Origin: Alphaproteobacteria bacterium
Lineage (GTDB): Bacteria; Pseudomonadota; Alphaproteobacteria; UBA9219
Direction: 5' to 3'
NCBI GenBank assembly: GCA_028716765.1
Contig: JAQUPC010000001.1
Coordinates: 1-49,798 of the forward strand
Length of the DNA stretch: 49,798 nt
The position numbers and the translations under genes were made by a program. The notes under the pieces are model-generated. The model saw only the letters and a list, made by a program, of their open reading frames with translations, made no database searches and was not told where the DNA came from. Numbering within the stretch: position 1 is the stretch's first letter; every line of letters begins with the position of its first letter. Below, one piece after another: positions 24,498-33,594 of this stretch.

Positions 24498-25010
24498 ATG
24501 AATAAATCTAAAGAAGAAAAGACACCGACGCAGACCGAATATATGCAACGGCTTTGGAAGCGGTACGAATCCGAACATGATAATTTGCCTACAAGCGCAC
24601 GCGAAGTTGTCGAATGGGCCGTTAAACAGCGATTGATCGGCATGCCTGTTATTGATCCTTTCGACGTTCTCGCTGGTCAAATGTCGCGGGCGTTACGGGG
24701 CGATTACGACATTGACAGCCAAGGGCGGCGCTACCGGAAAAACCACGCCGTCAAGGTTATGAAAGACGGCGTACAATATACGTTGTGGGCGAGTATGGAG
24801 CATGCCCCGCGTCCTCATATGGCTAAGGCGTTCTCTCAGCGACGCGAACAAATCATTGGGGACTGCTTCCAGTTGAAAACAGACGTTGATGTTTATAACG
24901 GCAAAAATCTCGAACAACCGCCGATTCAATTGGAATTAAACTTTACCGACGACGTAGCTGAACGTGAGATCGCCCTTTATTCGGACGACGATGATCAAGA
25001 AGCTATCTAG
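24498..25010 (+). CDS. Hypothetical partner of the HigA/ImmA gene
   Basis: This is a 170-residue protein (LWKRYESEHDNLPTSAREVV, then VIDPFDVLAGQMSRALRGDY). It ends in an acidic tail (ALYSDDDDQEAI). ATGs occur at 24,492 and 24,498; AGGAG at 24,487-24,491 suits the second. It starts 9 bases after the HigA-like gene, so they form an operon inside the transposon. I do not recognise a family; a toxin or a binding partner is possible. Its end overlaps the convergent small gene by 4 bases. Confidence 0.6.
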   Translation: MNKSKEEKTPTQTEYMQRLWKRYESEHDNLPTSAREVVEWAVKQRLIGMPVIDPFDVLAGQMSRALRGDYDIDSQGRRYRKNHAVKVMKDGVQYTLWASMEHAPRPHMAKAFSQRREQIIGDCFQLKTDVDVYNGKNLEQPPIQLELNFTDDVAEREIALYSDDDDQEAI

Positions 25011-25234
25011 GTCTTTTTCCACCGTGCTTGAGCGGCCAGTCGTGCAATGTCATGACGCTGTTTTGGCGTAAGGATTTTTGCGCGGGTTTCTCCTCCCTTT
25101 TTTCCGCCCTTGCTGGCATACTCCTTACCTTGAAGGGAGGTATCCTCAATCTCGCCTGTAGCAATACGGGCCACCATAACGGCGGCTCCGATCACATTGG
25201 CGGGGCGTTTCTGTCCTTGTGGGCCTTTTGGCAT
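25007..25234 (-). CDS. Small basic 'KGGKKGG...ARW' protein
   Basis: This is a 75-residue protein: MPKGPQGQKRPANVIGAAV, then SKGGKKGGETRAKILTPKQR and IARLAAQARWKK. Short proteins with this GG-x-x-RA-x-x-LTP...AAxxRW pattern are common beside transposases and in plasmids of Alphaproteobacteria. They look nucleic-acid binding. Its ATG overlaps the stop of the upstream gene (ATGTAATG), so the two are coupled. Confidence 0.6.
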   Translation of the reverse strand: MPKGPQGQKRPANVIGAAVMVARIATGEIEDTSLQGKEYASKGGKKGGETRAKILTPKQRHDIARLAAQARWKKT

Positions 25235-25425
25235 TACATGCGTCCACAGACAACGGAATTTGGGCTTTCATCCTCATTGGCTAACAATTTATTGGGGTGT
25301 TCTTTCATGAACTTTTCAAGAGCGCCGCTGATGAGTCTGCCGAGATCATCCTCTTTGACAACCTCTCCTTCTACACGACTTAACACACTTCCGTTTGGCG
25401 CAATAAGCTCAACATAAAATCGCAT
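25234..25425 (-). CDS. Small hypothetical passenger protein
   Basis: This is a 63-residue acidic protein (MRFYVELIAPNGSVLSRVEG, then LISGALEKFMKEHPNKLL). GGAGA six bases before the ATG at 25,423-25,425 sets the start; a longer TTG-started form would lack one. It is translationally coupled to the small basic protein downstream. The pair reads inward from the right end of the transposon. No family is recognised. Confidence 0.5.
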   Translation of the reverse strand: MRFYVELIAPNGSVLSRVEGEVVKEDDLGRLISGALEKFMKEHPNKLLANEDESPNSVVCGRM

Positions 25426-25627
25426 GATGGTCTCCAATATTCTATTTAATCATAGATTAGCATGAGATATAGCCAAAAACCACTATCTAAGAATAAAGGT
25501 TCCAAACTGAGACACTACCGAAAATTGGAACGCCTCACTTGGCACGCGTTAACTTTTTAACTCGCACGGAGACTCGCACAAACCCAATTTGGGGCGATTC
25601 ATCCGACAGCTAAGTCTTTGGAAAAAT

Positions 25628-25702
<75 letters not shown>

Positions 25703-25853
25703 ATCCTGCGCCTTGACCTGGCCGGGCAAACGCCCGCCGGTCCGGCTACCGAGAAGTGGGATCATACAGTCCCTTTCGCGGTTTGCAAGGGGTTATAATT
25801 GCCTTAATTTATGCGGCTAAGAGCCATTAATGCTCAGCTTTCCATGCCTATGC

Positions 25854-25958
25854 CGTCATTGCCAGCGACCATCGGGAGCGAAGCAATCCAGAACCAGTAA
25901 AGCAACCTGGATTTCTGAAATTCTGGATTGCTTCGGGCCTGTGGCCCTCGCAATGACG
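25854..25958. repeat. Dispersed palindromic repeat, copy 1
   Basis: The outer arms CGTCATTG and CAATGACG enclose inner arms GAAGCAATCCAG and CTGGATTGCTTC. The repeat lies 12 bases past the stop of the Wzc-like gene. Related copies occur at 32,354 and 36,439. It can fold into a long hairpin. Confidence 0.75.
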
Positions 25959-25969
25959 AATTAATGGCC

Positions 25970-28114
25970 TCAATCCTTATAATAATGCTTGTAGCGGCCG
26001 TAATAGGCGCCGAAGTCGCCGTGGCCGTAATGTTTCTGTTTGGTAAGGTCGACCTGGGTCAAAACCACGCCGGCAAGGTTAACATTGAAGCCTTTGAGCT
26101 TGTTCAGGCATTCGCCGACCACCTCGCGCGGCGTCGTGGCCCAACGCACGGTGAAGATCGTCGTATCGGCTACCTTGGCCGCGATGACCGTCGCGTCCGA
26201 AAGCGCCATGAGGGGCGGCGTATCGATAATCACCATATCGTATTTCAGGCGCATGATCTCGATAAGCAATTGCATCTGCTTCGAGCCGAGCAAATCCTGC
26301 GGATGAGGCGTATTGTCGCGGGCAATGATGACGTCCGCGCCGCTCTTGTCTTTCTGGATAGCCTGATCGTACGTCGCATCGTGCGCGAGCACCATCGCGA
26401 GATCGGGTTTTTTCTTGTCGAGCTTCAGCATATCGGCCATGACGGGGCGCCGCATGTCGGCTTCGATAAGCACAACCTTCGTTCCCGACATCGCCATGAC
26501 CCGCGCCAGCGATGCCGAAAAAAACGTTTTTCCTTCGCCGGGCAGGGCGCTTGTGATCATGATGACCTTGGGCGGGGTGTCGACGTTCGAAAAATGGATT
26601 GCCGTACGTATGGCGCGAACGGACTCCGCATAGCTCGAAAGGGGCTTTTCAAGAATGTAATCGTGCAGCAACACGCCTTCGGTAACCTCGGCAAGGGGCG
26701 TCAGGCCTATGCCGGTGACGCCGTAAAGCTCCTCGATTTCGCGCGTCGAGCGGAATCCGCGATCCATATATTCGAGAACGAAGGCAACCAAAAAACCGAT
26801 GACGGCGCCAAGGGCGAGCCCAAGCGCAAGGAATATGGGAAGGTCCGGAAAATACGGTTTTAAGGGTATTGCCGCCGGAGCCACGATGCGGGCATCCGGT
26901 TTTTGCAGCGACATCTGTTCGGCAATTTGTTTGGAGCGCTCCATAAAGCCCTCGTAAAGGCTACGGCTGGCCGAGGCTTCGCGCTGCAATTGCCGCAGCG
27001 CCACCATCGCCTGATTGCCTTCGCCCGTCTTGCCTTCAAGATTCGCCATTTCGCTTTCGAGGCTCGCGACCTTCCGTTCCGCGATGTCGAAATCGTTTTT
27101 CATGGCCTGGCTGACTTTCTGGATTTCCTCGCCGATCTTGCCGCGTATTTCCCTGAGTTCGTTGCGGGCGTTGATGATGGTCGGGTGCAGCGGGCCATAG
27201 CGGTTTTCGAATTCGGCCGCCTTGCGGAGCACTTCGGCCTCCTGTTGCCGCAATTTCTGGATGAGGTCGGAAGACAAAACCACGCTGGACGTTTCAAGCT
27301 TGCCCCGTTCGATCCCGCTGATGCTTTTCAGCTTCGCCTCGGCCTGAAACCGCTCGGTGCGAGCTTCCGAAAGTTTTTTATTCAGTTCGCCAAGCTGCTG
27401 CTGGGTTACGGTCTCGTCGCCGGATCCGATCAGATTGTTCGCCGACTTGAAATCCTCGACGGCTTTTTCCTTGGCGCGGACTTCGTTGCGCAACGCTTCC
27501 ATGCGTTTTTCCAGCCACATATTGACGCGCCGGCCTGCGTCGTATTTCACGTCGAGCTGATTGTTCAGATATTCATTGGCAACGGCGTTGACGATCTTTG
27601 CCGCCCGTTCGGAAACCTGGTCCCTGTAGCTCACGATGATGCTGAGTGATCTTCCGTCGTTTTCGGCATCGAGATTTTTCAAAAGCTTGTTGGCGAGCTT
27701 GCTAAGTTTTTCGCTCTCGATTTTGGCGGGGTCTTCGATCCCAAGGCCAAAATAGCCGAAAACTTTTCGCATGAGGGATGGGCCGGGCCTGTAATCGGGA
27801 TCGCCGGCAAGATCCTGGCCGGCTATCACCGGATCGATGATGGCCCGCGACATGATAATATCGATTTCGCTGCGTATGGCGTCGCTGTTCGGTTGCAGCG
27901 TCGAAACGACGTCCTCGATGTTGGTGGCGTGCGTTTTGCGCGGATCGATGATGATGACGGTCTCGGCCCGGAAGCGCGCGGGAAGAAACAGCGCAAGCAT
28001 CAGCGCGACCCAAAGGACTCCCAGCGTTATCTGGATAATTAGTTTCCACTTGCGGTGCAGGAACAGCCACAAATCACGTAAATCGTCCGTCATTAAAAGG
28101 CTATCTTGCTTCAT
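25970..28114 (-). CDS. Wzc-type polysaccharide co-polymerase and tyrosine autokinase
   Basis: This is a protein of about 714 residues. The N-terminal Wzz domain has a membrane segment (WKLIIQITLGVLWVALMLAL) and a long periplasmic coiled coil (residues 200-420). A second membrane segment follows (FPDLPIFLALGLALGAVIGF). The cytoplasmic BY-kinase has Walker A (ALPGEGKT, near 525), VVLIEADMRRP and Walker B (DMVIIDTPP, near 628). It ends in a Tyr cluster (DFGAYYGRYKHYYKD) for autophosphorylation. It controls chain length in exopolysaccharide or capsule export. No polysaccharide genes are beside it, so it is an orphan here. The start at 28,114 is a judgement; the frame is longer. Confidence 0.85.
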   Translation of the reverse strand: MKQDSLLMTDDLRDLWLFLHRKWKLIIQITLGVLWVALMLALFLPARFRAETVIIIDPRKTHATNIEDVVSTLQPNSDAIRSEIDIIMSRAIIDPVIAGQDLAGDPDYRPGPSLMRKVFGYFGLGIEDPAKIESEKLSKLANKLLKNLDAENDGRSLSIIVSYRDQVSERAAKIVNAVANEYLNNQLDVKYDAGRRVNMWLEKRMEALRNEVRAKEKAVEDFKSANNLIGSGDETVTQQQLGELNKKLSEARTERFQAEAKLKSISGIERGKLETSSVVLSSDLIQKLRQQEAEVLRKAAEFENRYGPLHPTIINARNELREIRGKIGEEIQKVSQAMKNDFDIAERKVASLESEMANLEGKTGEGNQAMVALRQLQREASASRSLYEGFMERSKQIAEQMSLQKPDARIVAPAAIPLKPYFPDLPIFLALGLALGAVIGFLVAFVLEYMDRGFRSTREIEELYGVTGIGLTPLAEVTEGVLLHDYILEKPLSSYAESVRAIRTAIHFSNVDTPPKVIMITSALPGEGKTFFSASLARVMAMSGTKVVLIEADMRRPVMADMLKLDKKKPDLAMVLAHDATYDQAIQKDKSGADVIIARDNTPHPQDLLGSKQMQLLIEIMRLKYDMVIIDTPPLMALSDATVIAAKVADTTIFTVRWATTPREVVGECLNKLKGFNVNLAGVVLTQVDLTKQKHYGHGDFGAYYGRYKHYYKD

Positions 28115-28439
28115 GAGAGCTTTCGGCAGGGCTTCGGAAAAATTATATGTTTGGCATATTCGCGTATTCTCAGCATCTATACACGCAGGATGAAGGAATG
28201 CCAATAATGGTTTGTTATATAAAACTATTTATTGAAAATGGCATGATGATTGAAACTAATTCAATGGCAATGAAATTCCCCGCCGTTAAGGGACAATGCA
28301 TAAACCCCTGCATATCAATAAGTTAATCATGCCGTTGGCTTTATCATTATAAAGGGGGTTAATGCTTTAGATGTTGCAACTTGAGCGCCTTTTTTCATAG
28401 AGTGCGGCATAATCTAAAAATACTTAGAAAGAGCAAAAA
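28115..28439. other. Divergent intergenic region
   Basis: This is 325 AT-rich bases between the Wzc-like gene and the gene at 28,440. It must hold both promoters, but I cannot fix them. I see no RNA gene and no conserved repeat. Confidence 0.4.
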
Positions 28440-29018
28440 ATGCTGAATATTATTTTGATTCCGCATTGCGGTGAGCCCGTTCACGATCAGGCCAAACGTT
28501 TGAAAGACGTCCTCAAGTCCGAAGACGTCGAAAACCATGTCTGGATTATCGATGAAAATGAGCGGTTTGCAGAAAGTGTAAGTCTTGAGGATGCTCTGCG
28601 TCTGGTTCAAGACGAGAAAGAAGTATTAATCCTTGCGGATATGTTTCGTGCTACCCAGAATCCTGCTACGGCACTGAATAAGGCTGCCGATGAATTTCCT
28701 CAATTAGAAAAGACGCCGATCGTCATTGTTTCCGATCGCGATTACTATCGACGGGCTTATCTTTTTGAATATCTACCGAACCTGACGGTTAAGGATATGC
28801 CCATTATTCATGAAACTAATCTGTTGAACAACAATGATTTGAAAGTATTGATTGAAGCGTTTAAGGCGGCCAAACGAGATGAAAACGATTTTGTGACCCG
28901 CTTGGCGTTACGAGAAGCGCTTTTGTCTTTCGGTGACAGGGCGGACTTCATTAGCCTCAATCCGGGATACAATCCGTCAGCACACAAATCCAAAGGCCCG
29001 CAGCCTAAGCCCGGCTGA
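28440..29018 (+). CDS. Hypothetical cytoplasmic protein
   Basis: This is a 192-residue protein with alternating strands and helices (MLNIILIPHCGEPVHDQAKR, KEVLILADMFRATQ, KTPIVIVSDRDYYRRAYLFE). The fold may resemble a receiver domain, but the phosphorylation residues are not clear. It ends in a Pro/Lys tail (HKSKGPQPKPG). AGAAAGAG precedes the ATG. Its stop is 8 bases from the stop of the convergent yejA-like gene. I do not recognise a family. Confidence 0.6.
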   Translation: MLNIILIPHCGEPVHDQAKRLKDVLKSEDVENHVWIIDENERFAESVSLEDALRLVQDEKEVLILADMFRATQNPATALNKAADEFPQLEKTPIVIVSDRDYYRRAYLFEYLPNLTVKDMPIIHETNLLNNNDLKVLIEAFKAAKRDENDFVTRLALREALLSFGDRADFISLNPGYNPSAHKSKGPQPKPG

Positions 29019-29026
29019 TAAACGGC

Positions 29027-30850
29027 CTACCGGTTCCGTTTCTGCGCCGCGTTGATCTTTTGCATTTTTGCGCCGTCGATCCACCATGTTTCGGGAAAGC
29101 CGAGCCCGTATTTGGGCGCGACCTTCGGCTCGCCGAACATGTCCCAATAGGCGACGCGATAGGCGCCGGTATACCAGTGCGGGATGACGTAATAGTTCCA
29201 TAGCAGAACGCGGTCGAGCGCATGGCAGATCGCGACCAATTCGGCGCGGTCTTTGGCGTGTATCAGCTTCTCGACCAGATCGTCCACCACGGGATTTTTA
29301 ATGCCGATAAGGTTGCGGCCGCCCTTTAGATCGGCGCGCGAGGACGACCAGTAATCGCGTTGTTCGTTGCCGGGCGAAAGCGATTGCGAAAACACGTGGA
29401 CGATCATGTCGTAATCGAAGTTGTCGATCAGGTTCTGGTATTGAGCGGTATCGACGACGCGGAAATTCGCCTGTACGCCCAAACGCTCCAGATTGCGCAA
29501 AAACGGCTGGATCCAGCGCTCGAAAAGGGGCGAGGCGTCCACGATTTCGAACTTAAGCGGCTCGCCTTTGGCGTTGACGAGTTTGCCGTCCTTTAAATTC
29601 CATCCGGCTTCGCGGAGCAGCGCCGCCGCTTTCTTAAGATTGTCGCGCGCGTCGCCGCTGCCGTCCGTCACGGGCGGCTTGAATGCGGAGGTGAAAACCT
29701 CGTCAGGTATCTTGCCGCGATAAGGTTCGAGGATTTTCAGTTCTTCCGGCGAAGGCAGGCCCTCTGCCGCCAGTTCGGAATTGGCGAAGTAGCTTGTCGT
29801 GCGCTTGTACGCGCCGTAGGCGAAGTTCTTGTTCGCCCATTCGAAATCGAAAGCATAGCCGAGCGCCTCGCGAACGCGCGGGTCCTTAAAGATGTCGCGG
29901 CGCGTGTTGAACGCGAAAGCCTGCATGCCGGAAGGCAACTCGTTCTTGATCTCCTGTTTGATGATCAGGCCTTTTTTGACGGCGTCGGTCGTGTAGGACG
30001 TGGCCCATTCCTTGGCGATGTTTTCAAGGCGCAGGTCGTAGCGGCCCGCGAACAGGGCTTCAAGCGCGACGGTGGCGTCGCGGTAATAGTCGTAGCGGAT
30101 CGTATTGAAATTATAGCGGCCCTTGTTGACGGGAAGGTCCTTCGCCCACCAGTCGGCGACTCGTTTATAAACGATGTCGCGGCCGGGCGTGAGGCTCTCG
30201 ATTTTATAGGGCCCGCTGCCGGGGATCGGCTCAAGCGTCGTGGCGGCGAAGTCCTTGCCTTTCCAGAAGTGTTTGGCCAGCACGGGCAATTGCCCCATGA
30301 TCAACGGCAGCTCCGTGTTGCCGTTGCCGCGAAAAGTGAACTTGATCTCGTGTGGGCCGGTCTTCTCAGCCTTCACAACGTCCTTATAATAGCTGCGATA
30401 AAAGGGGTGCCCTTTGTCGCGCAGGGTTTCGAACGAAAAGATGACGTCTTCGGGCGTGACGGGTTTGCCATCGTGAAAACGCGCCTCGGGCCTGAGTTTG
30501 TAGGAAACCCAACCGCGATCGGGGGCGACCGTGACGCTTTCCGCGACCCAGCCGTATTGGCTGAACGGTTCGTCGAGCGCGCTGGCCATCAGCGTTTCAA
30601 AAACCAGTCCGGCGTCCGTGGCCGGCAAGCCTTTCAGGATATACGGGTTCAAATTGTCGAACGTGCCGATGGAGGCAAGGCGCACTTCGCCGCCCTTCGG
30701 CGCGTCCGGGTTGGCGTAATCGAAATGCGTGAAGCCTGCCGCGTATTTCGGCTGTCCGTGCAAGGCGATGCCGTGCTGCGCCGTTTGCGCGAAGGCGGGG
30801 AGGGAGAGGAATAATAGAAAAAAGAAAATCAGAAGTTTACGGGAGGCCAT
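29027..30850 (-). CDS. YejA-like oligopeptide ABC transporter substrate-binding protein
   Basis: This is a 607-residue periplasmic protein. A signal peptide (ASRKLLIFFFLLFLSLPAFA) is followed by the family-5 solute-binding fold: KYAAGFTHFDYANPDAPKGG, FHDGKPVTPEDVIFSFETL, GSGPYKIESL and FETWWIDG at the end. This is the YejA branch, which captures peptides for the YejBEF permease. The permease genes are not in the window. The ATG at 30,848-30,850 gives the usual length; the frame runs on upstream through a repeat and is not real there. No ribosome site is visible because the palindromic repeat ends 8 bases before the ATG. Confidence 0.85.
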   Translation of the reverse strand: MASRKLLIFFFLLFLSLPAFAQTAQHGIALHGQPKYAAGFTHFDYANPDAPKGGEVRLASIGTFDNLNPYILKGLPATDAGLVFETLMASALDEPFSQYGWVAESVTVAPDRGWVSYKLRPEARFHDGKPVTPEDVIFSFETLRDKGHPFYRSYYKDVVKAEKTGPHEIKFTFRGNGNTELPLIMGQLPVLAKHFWKGKDFAATTLEPIPGSGPYKIESLTPGRDIVYKRVADWWAKDLPVNKGRYNFNTIRYDYYRDATVALEALFAGRYDLRLENIAKEWATSYTTDAVKKGLIIKQEIKNELPSGMQAFAFNTRRDIFKDPRVREALGYAFDFEWANKNFAYGAYKRTTSYFANSELAAEGLPSPEELKILEPYRGKIPDEVFTSAFKPPVTDGSGDARDNLKKAAALLREAGWNLKDGKLVNAKGEPLKFEIVDASPLFERWIQPFLRNLERLGVQANFRVVDTAQYQNLIDNFDYDMIVHVFSQSLSPGNEQRDYWSSSRADLKGGRNLIGIKNPVVDDLVEKLIHAKDRAELVAICHALDRVLLWNYYVIPHWYTGAYRVAYWDMFGEPKVAPKYGLGFPETWWIDGAKMQKINAAQKRNR

Positions 30851-30858
30851 AACCACAA

Positions 30859-31026
30859 CGTCATCCCGGACAATTTTCTTTTCGGATGCGTTAGCAGACG
30901 AAAGAAAATAGATCCGGAATCCAGTCATCGCGTCCCTTATATGCTTCCTTTCGGATTCTTTCACTGGGTTCCGGATAAATTTTCTTTCGCCGAAGAACGG
31001 CGAAAAGAAAATTTTCCGGAATGACG
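30859..31026. repeat. 168-base nested palindromic repeat
   Basis: The ends are CGTCATCCCGGA and TCCGGAATGACG. Inside are further pairs: GATCCGGAATCCAG with CTGGGTTCCGGAT, and AAAATTTTC-type arms with ATTTTCTTTCG. It fills the gap between sapC and yejA and is a second family distinct from the GAAGCAATCCAG repeats. It would fold into a branched structure. Confidence 0.7.
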
Positions 31027-31047
31027 TTAATAGGTGATCCAACGTCA

Positions 31048-31812
31048 TTACTCCGTCTTCCCCTGCGCCATCGCCACCAGCTTGGGCCAGAGGTGCGACG
31101 AGAGGTGATGCGCATAAATCAGGCCGATCCATCCCTTGCGCCGCCACTGTAAATAGATGTTGTCCGGCAGCTGATCGAACTTTTTCGGATCGACGATCTG
31201 GAACCCGCTTAATTGAAGGCGCGCGCCGTCCGGCATGGCGATTTGCGCGTCGTTGTCGGTCAGAAGGCCGTATTCCTGCAGCGCCTTGACGAATTCGTCC
31301 GTGGCGTCGCCTTGCTGGCGAAGCGCGGCGCAAAACTCCATCGCGCCTTTTGTGAAATCGCTCGGCTCGTCGCCGTTGAACAACGCAAACTCGCCTTCGG
31401 ACGCGAGCATGTCGCTTTTCTCGTCGATGCAAAGGACGAACTGCTTGTCTTCTGGATTGTCCATAAGAATAAACGGATAGCGGCGCACGTAAGCCGGAAG
31501 ATAACTGCCCTCAAGCCACTGGCCGTTTTCATCGATGAACATATTGACGTCGTTCTTCAGGCCGACGACCGCCGCCGGAACGGGTTGCGGCCCGGCCGCG
31601 AAGACGATCGGATAATGCGCCGCCGCCATTGGAAACTCGTCGATCAAAATGGGGATGGCATTGGTATTGGCCGCAAATCGAAAATGCGTTGGACGCGAAA
31701 TATGCAAATCGCCGTCGCGCGCGCGATCCAGCGGGCGCGGCGAAGCGTAGAACATGGGCATGTTCGCATCGGCTTGCGAACCGTAATTGCTGGTCGGATT
31801 TGGTCCGGACAT
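31048..31812 (-). CDS. SapC-family protein
   Basis: This is a 254-residue protein. The sequence THFRFAANTNAIPILIDEFP, AHYPIVFAAGPQPVPAAVVG, EGSYLPAYVRRYPFILMDN and KDQFVLCID-type blocks match the SapC family (named after an S-layer-associated gene; also found in many Proteobacteria without an S-layer). Its function is not well established. There is no signal peptide. GGAGCCC precedes the ATG. It lies upstream of yejA on the same strand, separated by a palindromic repeat. Confidence 0.8.
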   Translation of the reverse strand: MSGPNPTSNYGSQADANMPMFYASPRPLDRARDGDLHISRPTHFRFAANTNAIPILIDEFPMAAAHYPIVFAAGPQPVPAAVVGLKNDVNMFIDENGQWLEGSYLPAYVRRYPFILMDNPEDKQFVLCIDEKSDMLASEGEFALFNGDEPSDFTKGAMEFCAALRQQGDATDEFVKALQEYGLLTDNDAQIAMPDGARLQLSGFQIVDPKKFDQLPDNIYLQWRRKGWIGLIYAHHLSSHLWPKLVAMAQGKTE

Positions 31813-31992
31813 AGGCTAGGGCTCCTTTATACAACAACAGAATCAATGGCGCATATTAGGGGGTTAGGAAGGAAAGCGAAAGCCGCTTGCCTTTGAAGGG
31901 AATGTCGACAAAACTGCATGGCGAACGGGGTTAATTACTATTGTTTTGGCTAACAATCACAGCGTCATTCGAATGACGAATGGAGAACGGCG

Positions 31993-32304
31993 ATGAAAAA
32001 AATAACGGCTATTCTTGTTATTCTTATGGCCTTTTTGGCCTTTCCGGCTCCGGGCCGCGCCGGCAACAACCCCTATTACGCTTCGTTACGCGAACGTTGC
32101 GAGAAAACGGCCGGCGACGCTGTCGGGTGCTGCCTTGCTTCGGTTAAGGCGATGGAAGCCGGAGGCTATAAGGAAGCGACGGGCACAAATTATACACAGA
32201 GGCCGGATGGAAGCGACGAGCGCTGCCCCCAAGGCTACAAAGCCAATATGTTTAGGTGCATCACGTCGTACGTCTGGTGCGAGCCCGTTGCCAATAAAAA
32301 TTAG
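31993..32304 (+). CDS. Small exported Cys-rich protein
   Basis: This is a 103-residue protein. A signal peptide (KKITAILVILMAFLAFPAP, cleavage after GRA) is followed by about 80 residues with six Cys (RERC, GCC, RC, RC, WC). That is enough for three disulfides in the periplasm. It could be a substrate of the DsbB system also found in this window (inference). ATGGAGAACGG precedes the ATG. I do not recognise a family. Confidence 0.6.
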   Translation: MKKITAILVILMAFLAFPAPGRAGNNPYYASLRERCEKTAGDAVGCCLASVKAMEAGGYKEATGTNYTQRPDGSDERCPQGYKANMFRCITSYVWCEPVANKN

Positions 32305-32353
32305 GTAGCCAAGAAAATTTCAGATTTAGATTGGCAATACCAGCGACGCATCG

Positions 32354-32442
32354 CGTCATTGCGAGCAAAGCGAAGCAATCCAGAATCGAAGCCCGTTTGG
32401 AATACTGGATCGCCACGCCGCTTTCAGCGGCTCGCGATGACG
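32354..32442. repeat. Dispersed palindromic repeat, copy 2
   Basis: CGTCATTGCGAG at the left and CTCGCGATGACG at the right are the outer arms. GCGAAGCAATCCAG and CTGGATCGCC lie inside, and a small GCCGC/GCGGC hairpin lies near the right arm. It sits between two convergent genes and may serve as a terminator for both. Confidence 0.75.
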
Positions 32443-32465
32443 ATCCGGGTTAGTCAGTGCTTACA

Positions 32466-32804
32466 TTAAATAGCCACCACCCGTCCCGGAAACCAATGCC
32501 GGCCCTTGCGGTCTTCGATTTCGACGACCCACATGTCGGGGTCGAAGTTTAATTGCTTCTCCAAATAACTTTCGGCCTGTTCGTTGGGCATGGGGTCGTT
32601 GCGGCTCACGGGGCTCCAGACGAGTTCGTTGTCCATCTGCACTTGCGATAGCACCCGCGCGGTTCCGTCGAGTAGATCGATTTTCAAAAGCACGGTGCCG
32701 CTTGCGGCGTCGCCGCGATGGCGAACGACCATTGATACGCCCTGTTCGCTCGCGATACGCGTTTGCGCGGCGACAAGAAAATCCGTCGGAGGTTTGTCAA
32801 TCAT
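32466..32804 (-). CDS. DUF1491-family protein
   Basis: This is a 112-residue protein. The parts FLVAAQTRIASEQGVSMVV, GDAASGTVLLKIDLLDG and MPNEQAESYLEKQLNFDPDM, then WVVEIEDRKGRHWF, match DUF1491. That is a small alphaproteobacterial family of unknown role. Its start overlaps the end of surE by 8 bases, so the two are co-translated. It is soluble, with no signal peptide. Confidence 0.8.
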   Translation of the reverse strand: MIDKPPTDFLVAAQTRIASEQGVSMVVRHRGDAASGTVLLKIDLLDGTARVLSQVQMDNELVWSPVSRNDPMPNEQAESYLEKQLNFDPDMWVVEIEDRKGRHWFPGRVVAI

Positions 32805-33594
32805 CGATATTGAGATCGCCCGGTTCGTTGAAAGCCAGGGAAGGCTTCGCTATATTCACGCTGCGGTCAAGCGAAAGCGCCGCGACGGCGACTTCGCCGC
32901 GGCGGAGGATGGCGATATCGCTGTTCGGAAAAGAAGGAGGCTGTTTCCGCTCGACGGCAAGCCAGAAATAGTCTTCGTGCCGCGGGCTGACGCGGCGCTT
33001 GGCCGAATAACCCGTCACGTTCTTGTGGCCCTGACGCGCCCAGCTCAGCCCCGTGATTTCGGAAGCCGGTTTGTCGGGAATGTTGACGGACAGGCATGTT
33101 TCCTTGCGCCAGCCGTGCTGCAACAATATCCGTAAGACTTTGGGCAGTATTTCCCGTGTGGTGTCCCATGGCGTCTTGTCGCGCGCGGCGTGCGACTGGC
33201 TGATGGCGATGGCGGGAACGCCAAGCGTCAACGCCAACAGCGCAGCCCCGACCGTGCCCGATGTGTTAGAATCGTCGCCCGCATTCGGTCCTGAATTGAC
33301 GCCCGACAGAACGAGGCTCGGCGGCAGTTCGGCCATGAAATGAGAAAGAGCAAGCGCCACGCAATCGCAGGGCGACCCGTCGACGGCCCACATGCGCTCG
33401 CCGCGCGGCCAGACCCTTACGGGCCGGCATAGCGAAACCGATTGACTGGCTCCGCTCTGTTCGTGTTCAGGCGCGACGATCCAGACTTCTTCGGCAAACG
33501 CCTCAGCGGCCTCGGCAAGAATTTGTATGCCCGGCGCGCCAATTCCGTCGTCGTTCGTCAGCAACACGCGTGGGAGACGGATGGATTCGGACAT
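32797..33594 (-). CDS. surE: 5'/3'-nucleotidase SurE
   Basis: This is a 265-residue protein. The metal-binding start RVLLTNDDGIGAPGIQ, then WIVAPEHEQSGASQSVSL, LVLSGVNSGPNAGDDSNTSG and AIAISQS are all SurE signatures. It removes phosphate from nucleotides and helps survival in stationary phase. The ATG at 33,592-33,594 gives the standard N-terminus. A TTG at 33,633 with AGGA ahead would add 13 residues. The gene runs away from alaS, with about 180 bases of divergent promoter region. Confidence 0.9.
   Translation of the reverse strand: MSESIRLPRVLLTNDDGIGAPGIQILAEAAEAFAEEVWIVAPEHEQSGASQSVSLCRPVRVWPRGERMWAVDGSPCDCVALALSHFMAELPPSLVLSGVNSGPNAGDDSNTSGTVGAALLALTLGVPAIAISQSHAARDKTPWDTTREILPKVLRILLQHGWRKETCLSVNIPDKPASEITGLSWARQGHKNVTGYSAKRRVSPRHEDYFWLAVERKQPPSFPNSDIAILRRGEVAVAALSLDRSVNIAKPSLAFNEPGDLNIDD

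Larger units (their letters stand above)
22378..25527. mobile_element. IS1-family transposon with four passenger genes
   Basis: The element proper is 22,386-25,519 (3134 bases). The left end GGCAGTGTCTCAGTTTG and the right end GGTAGTGTCTCAGTTTG (read inward) match at 16 of 17 positions. The bases just outside are AAAAATTG (22,378-22,385) and GAAAATTG (25,520-25,527), a likely 8-base target duplication with one difference. Inside are a transposase, a HigA/ImmA-type gene with a partner, and two small minus-strand genes. It landed between the RES gene and the tRNA-Gly attachment site. Confidence 0.75.

Noticed and set aside
30851..31432. N-terminal extension of the yejA frame
   Set aside because: It runs through a palindromic repeat and opposite part of sapC; the signal peptide begins at 30,850.
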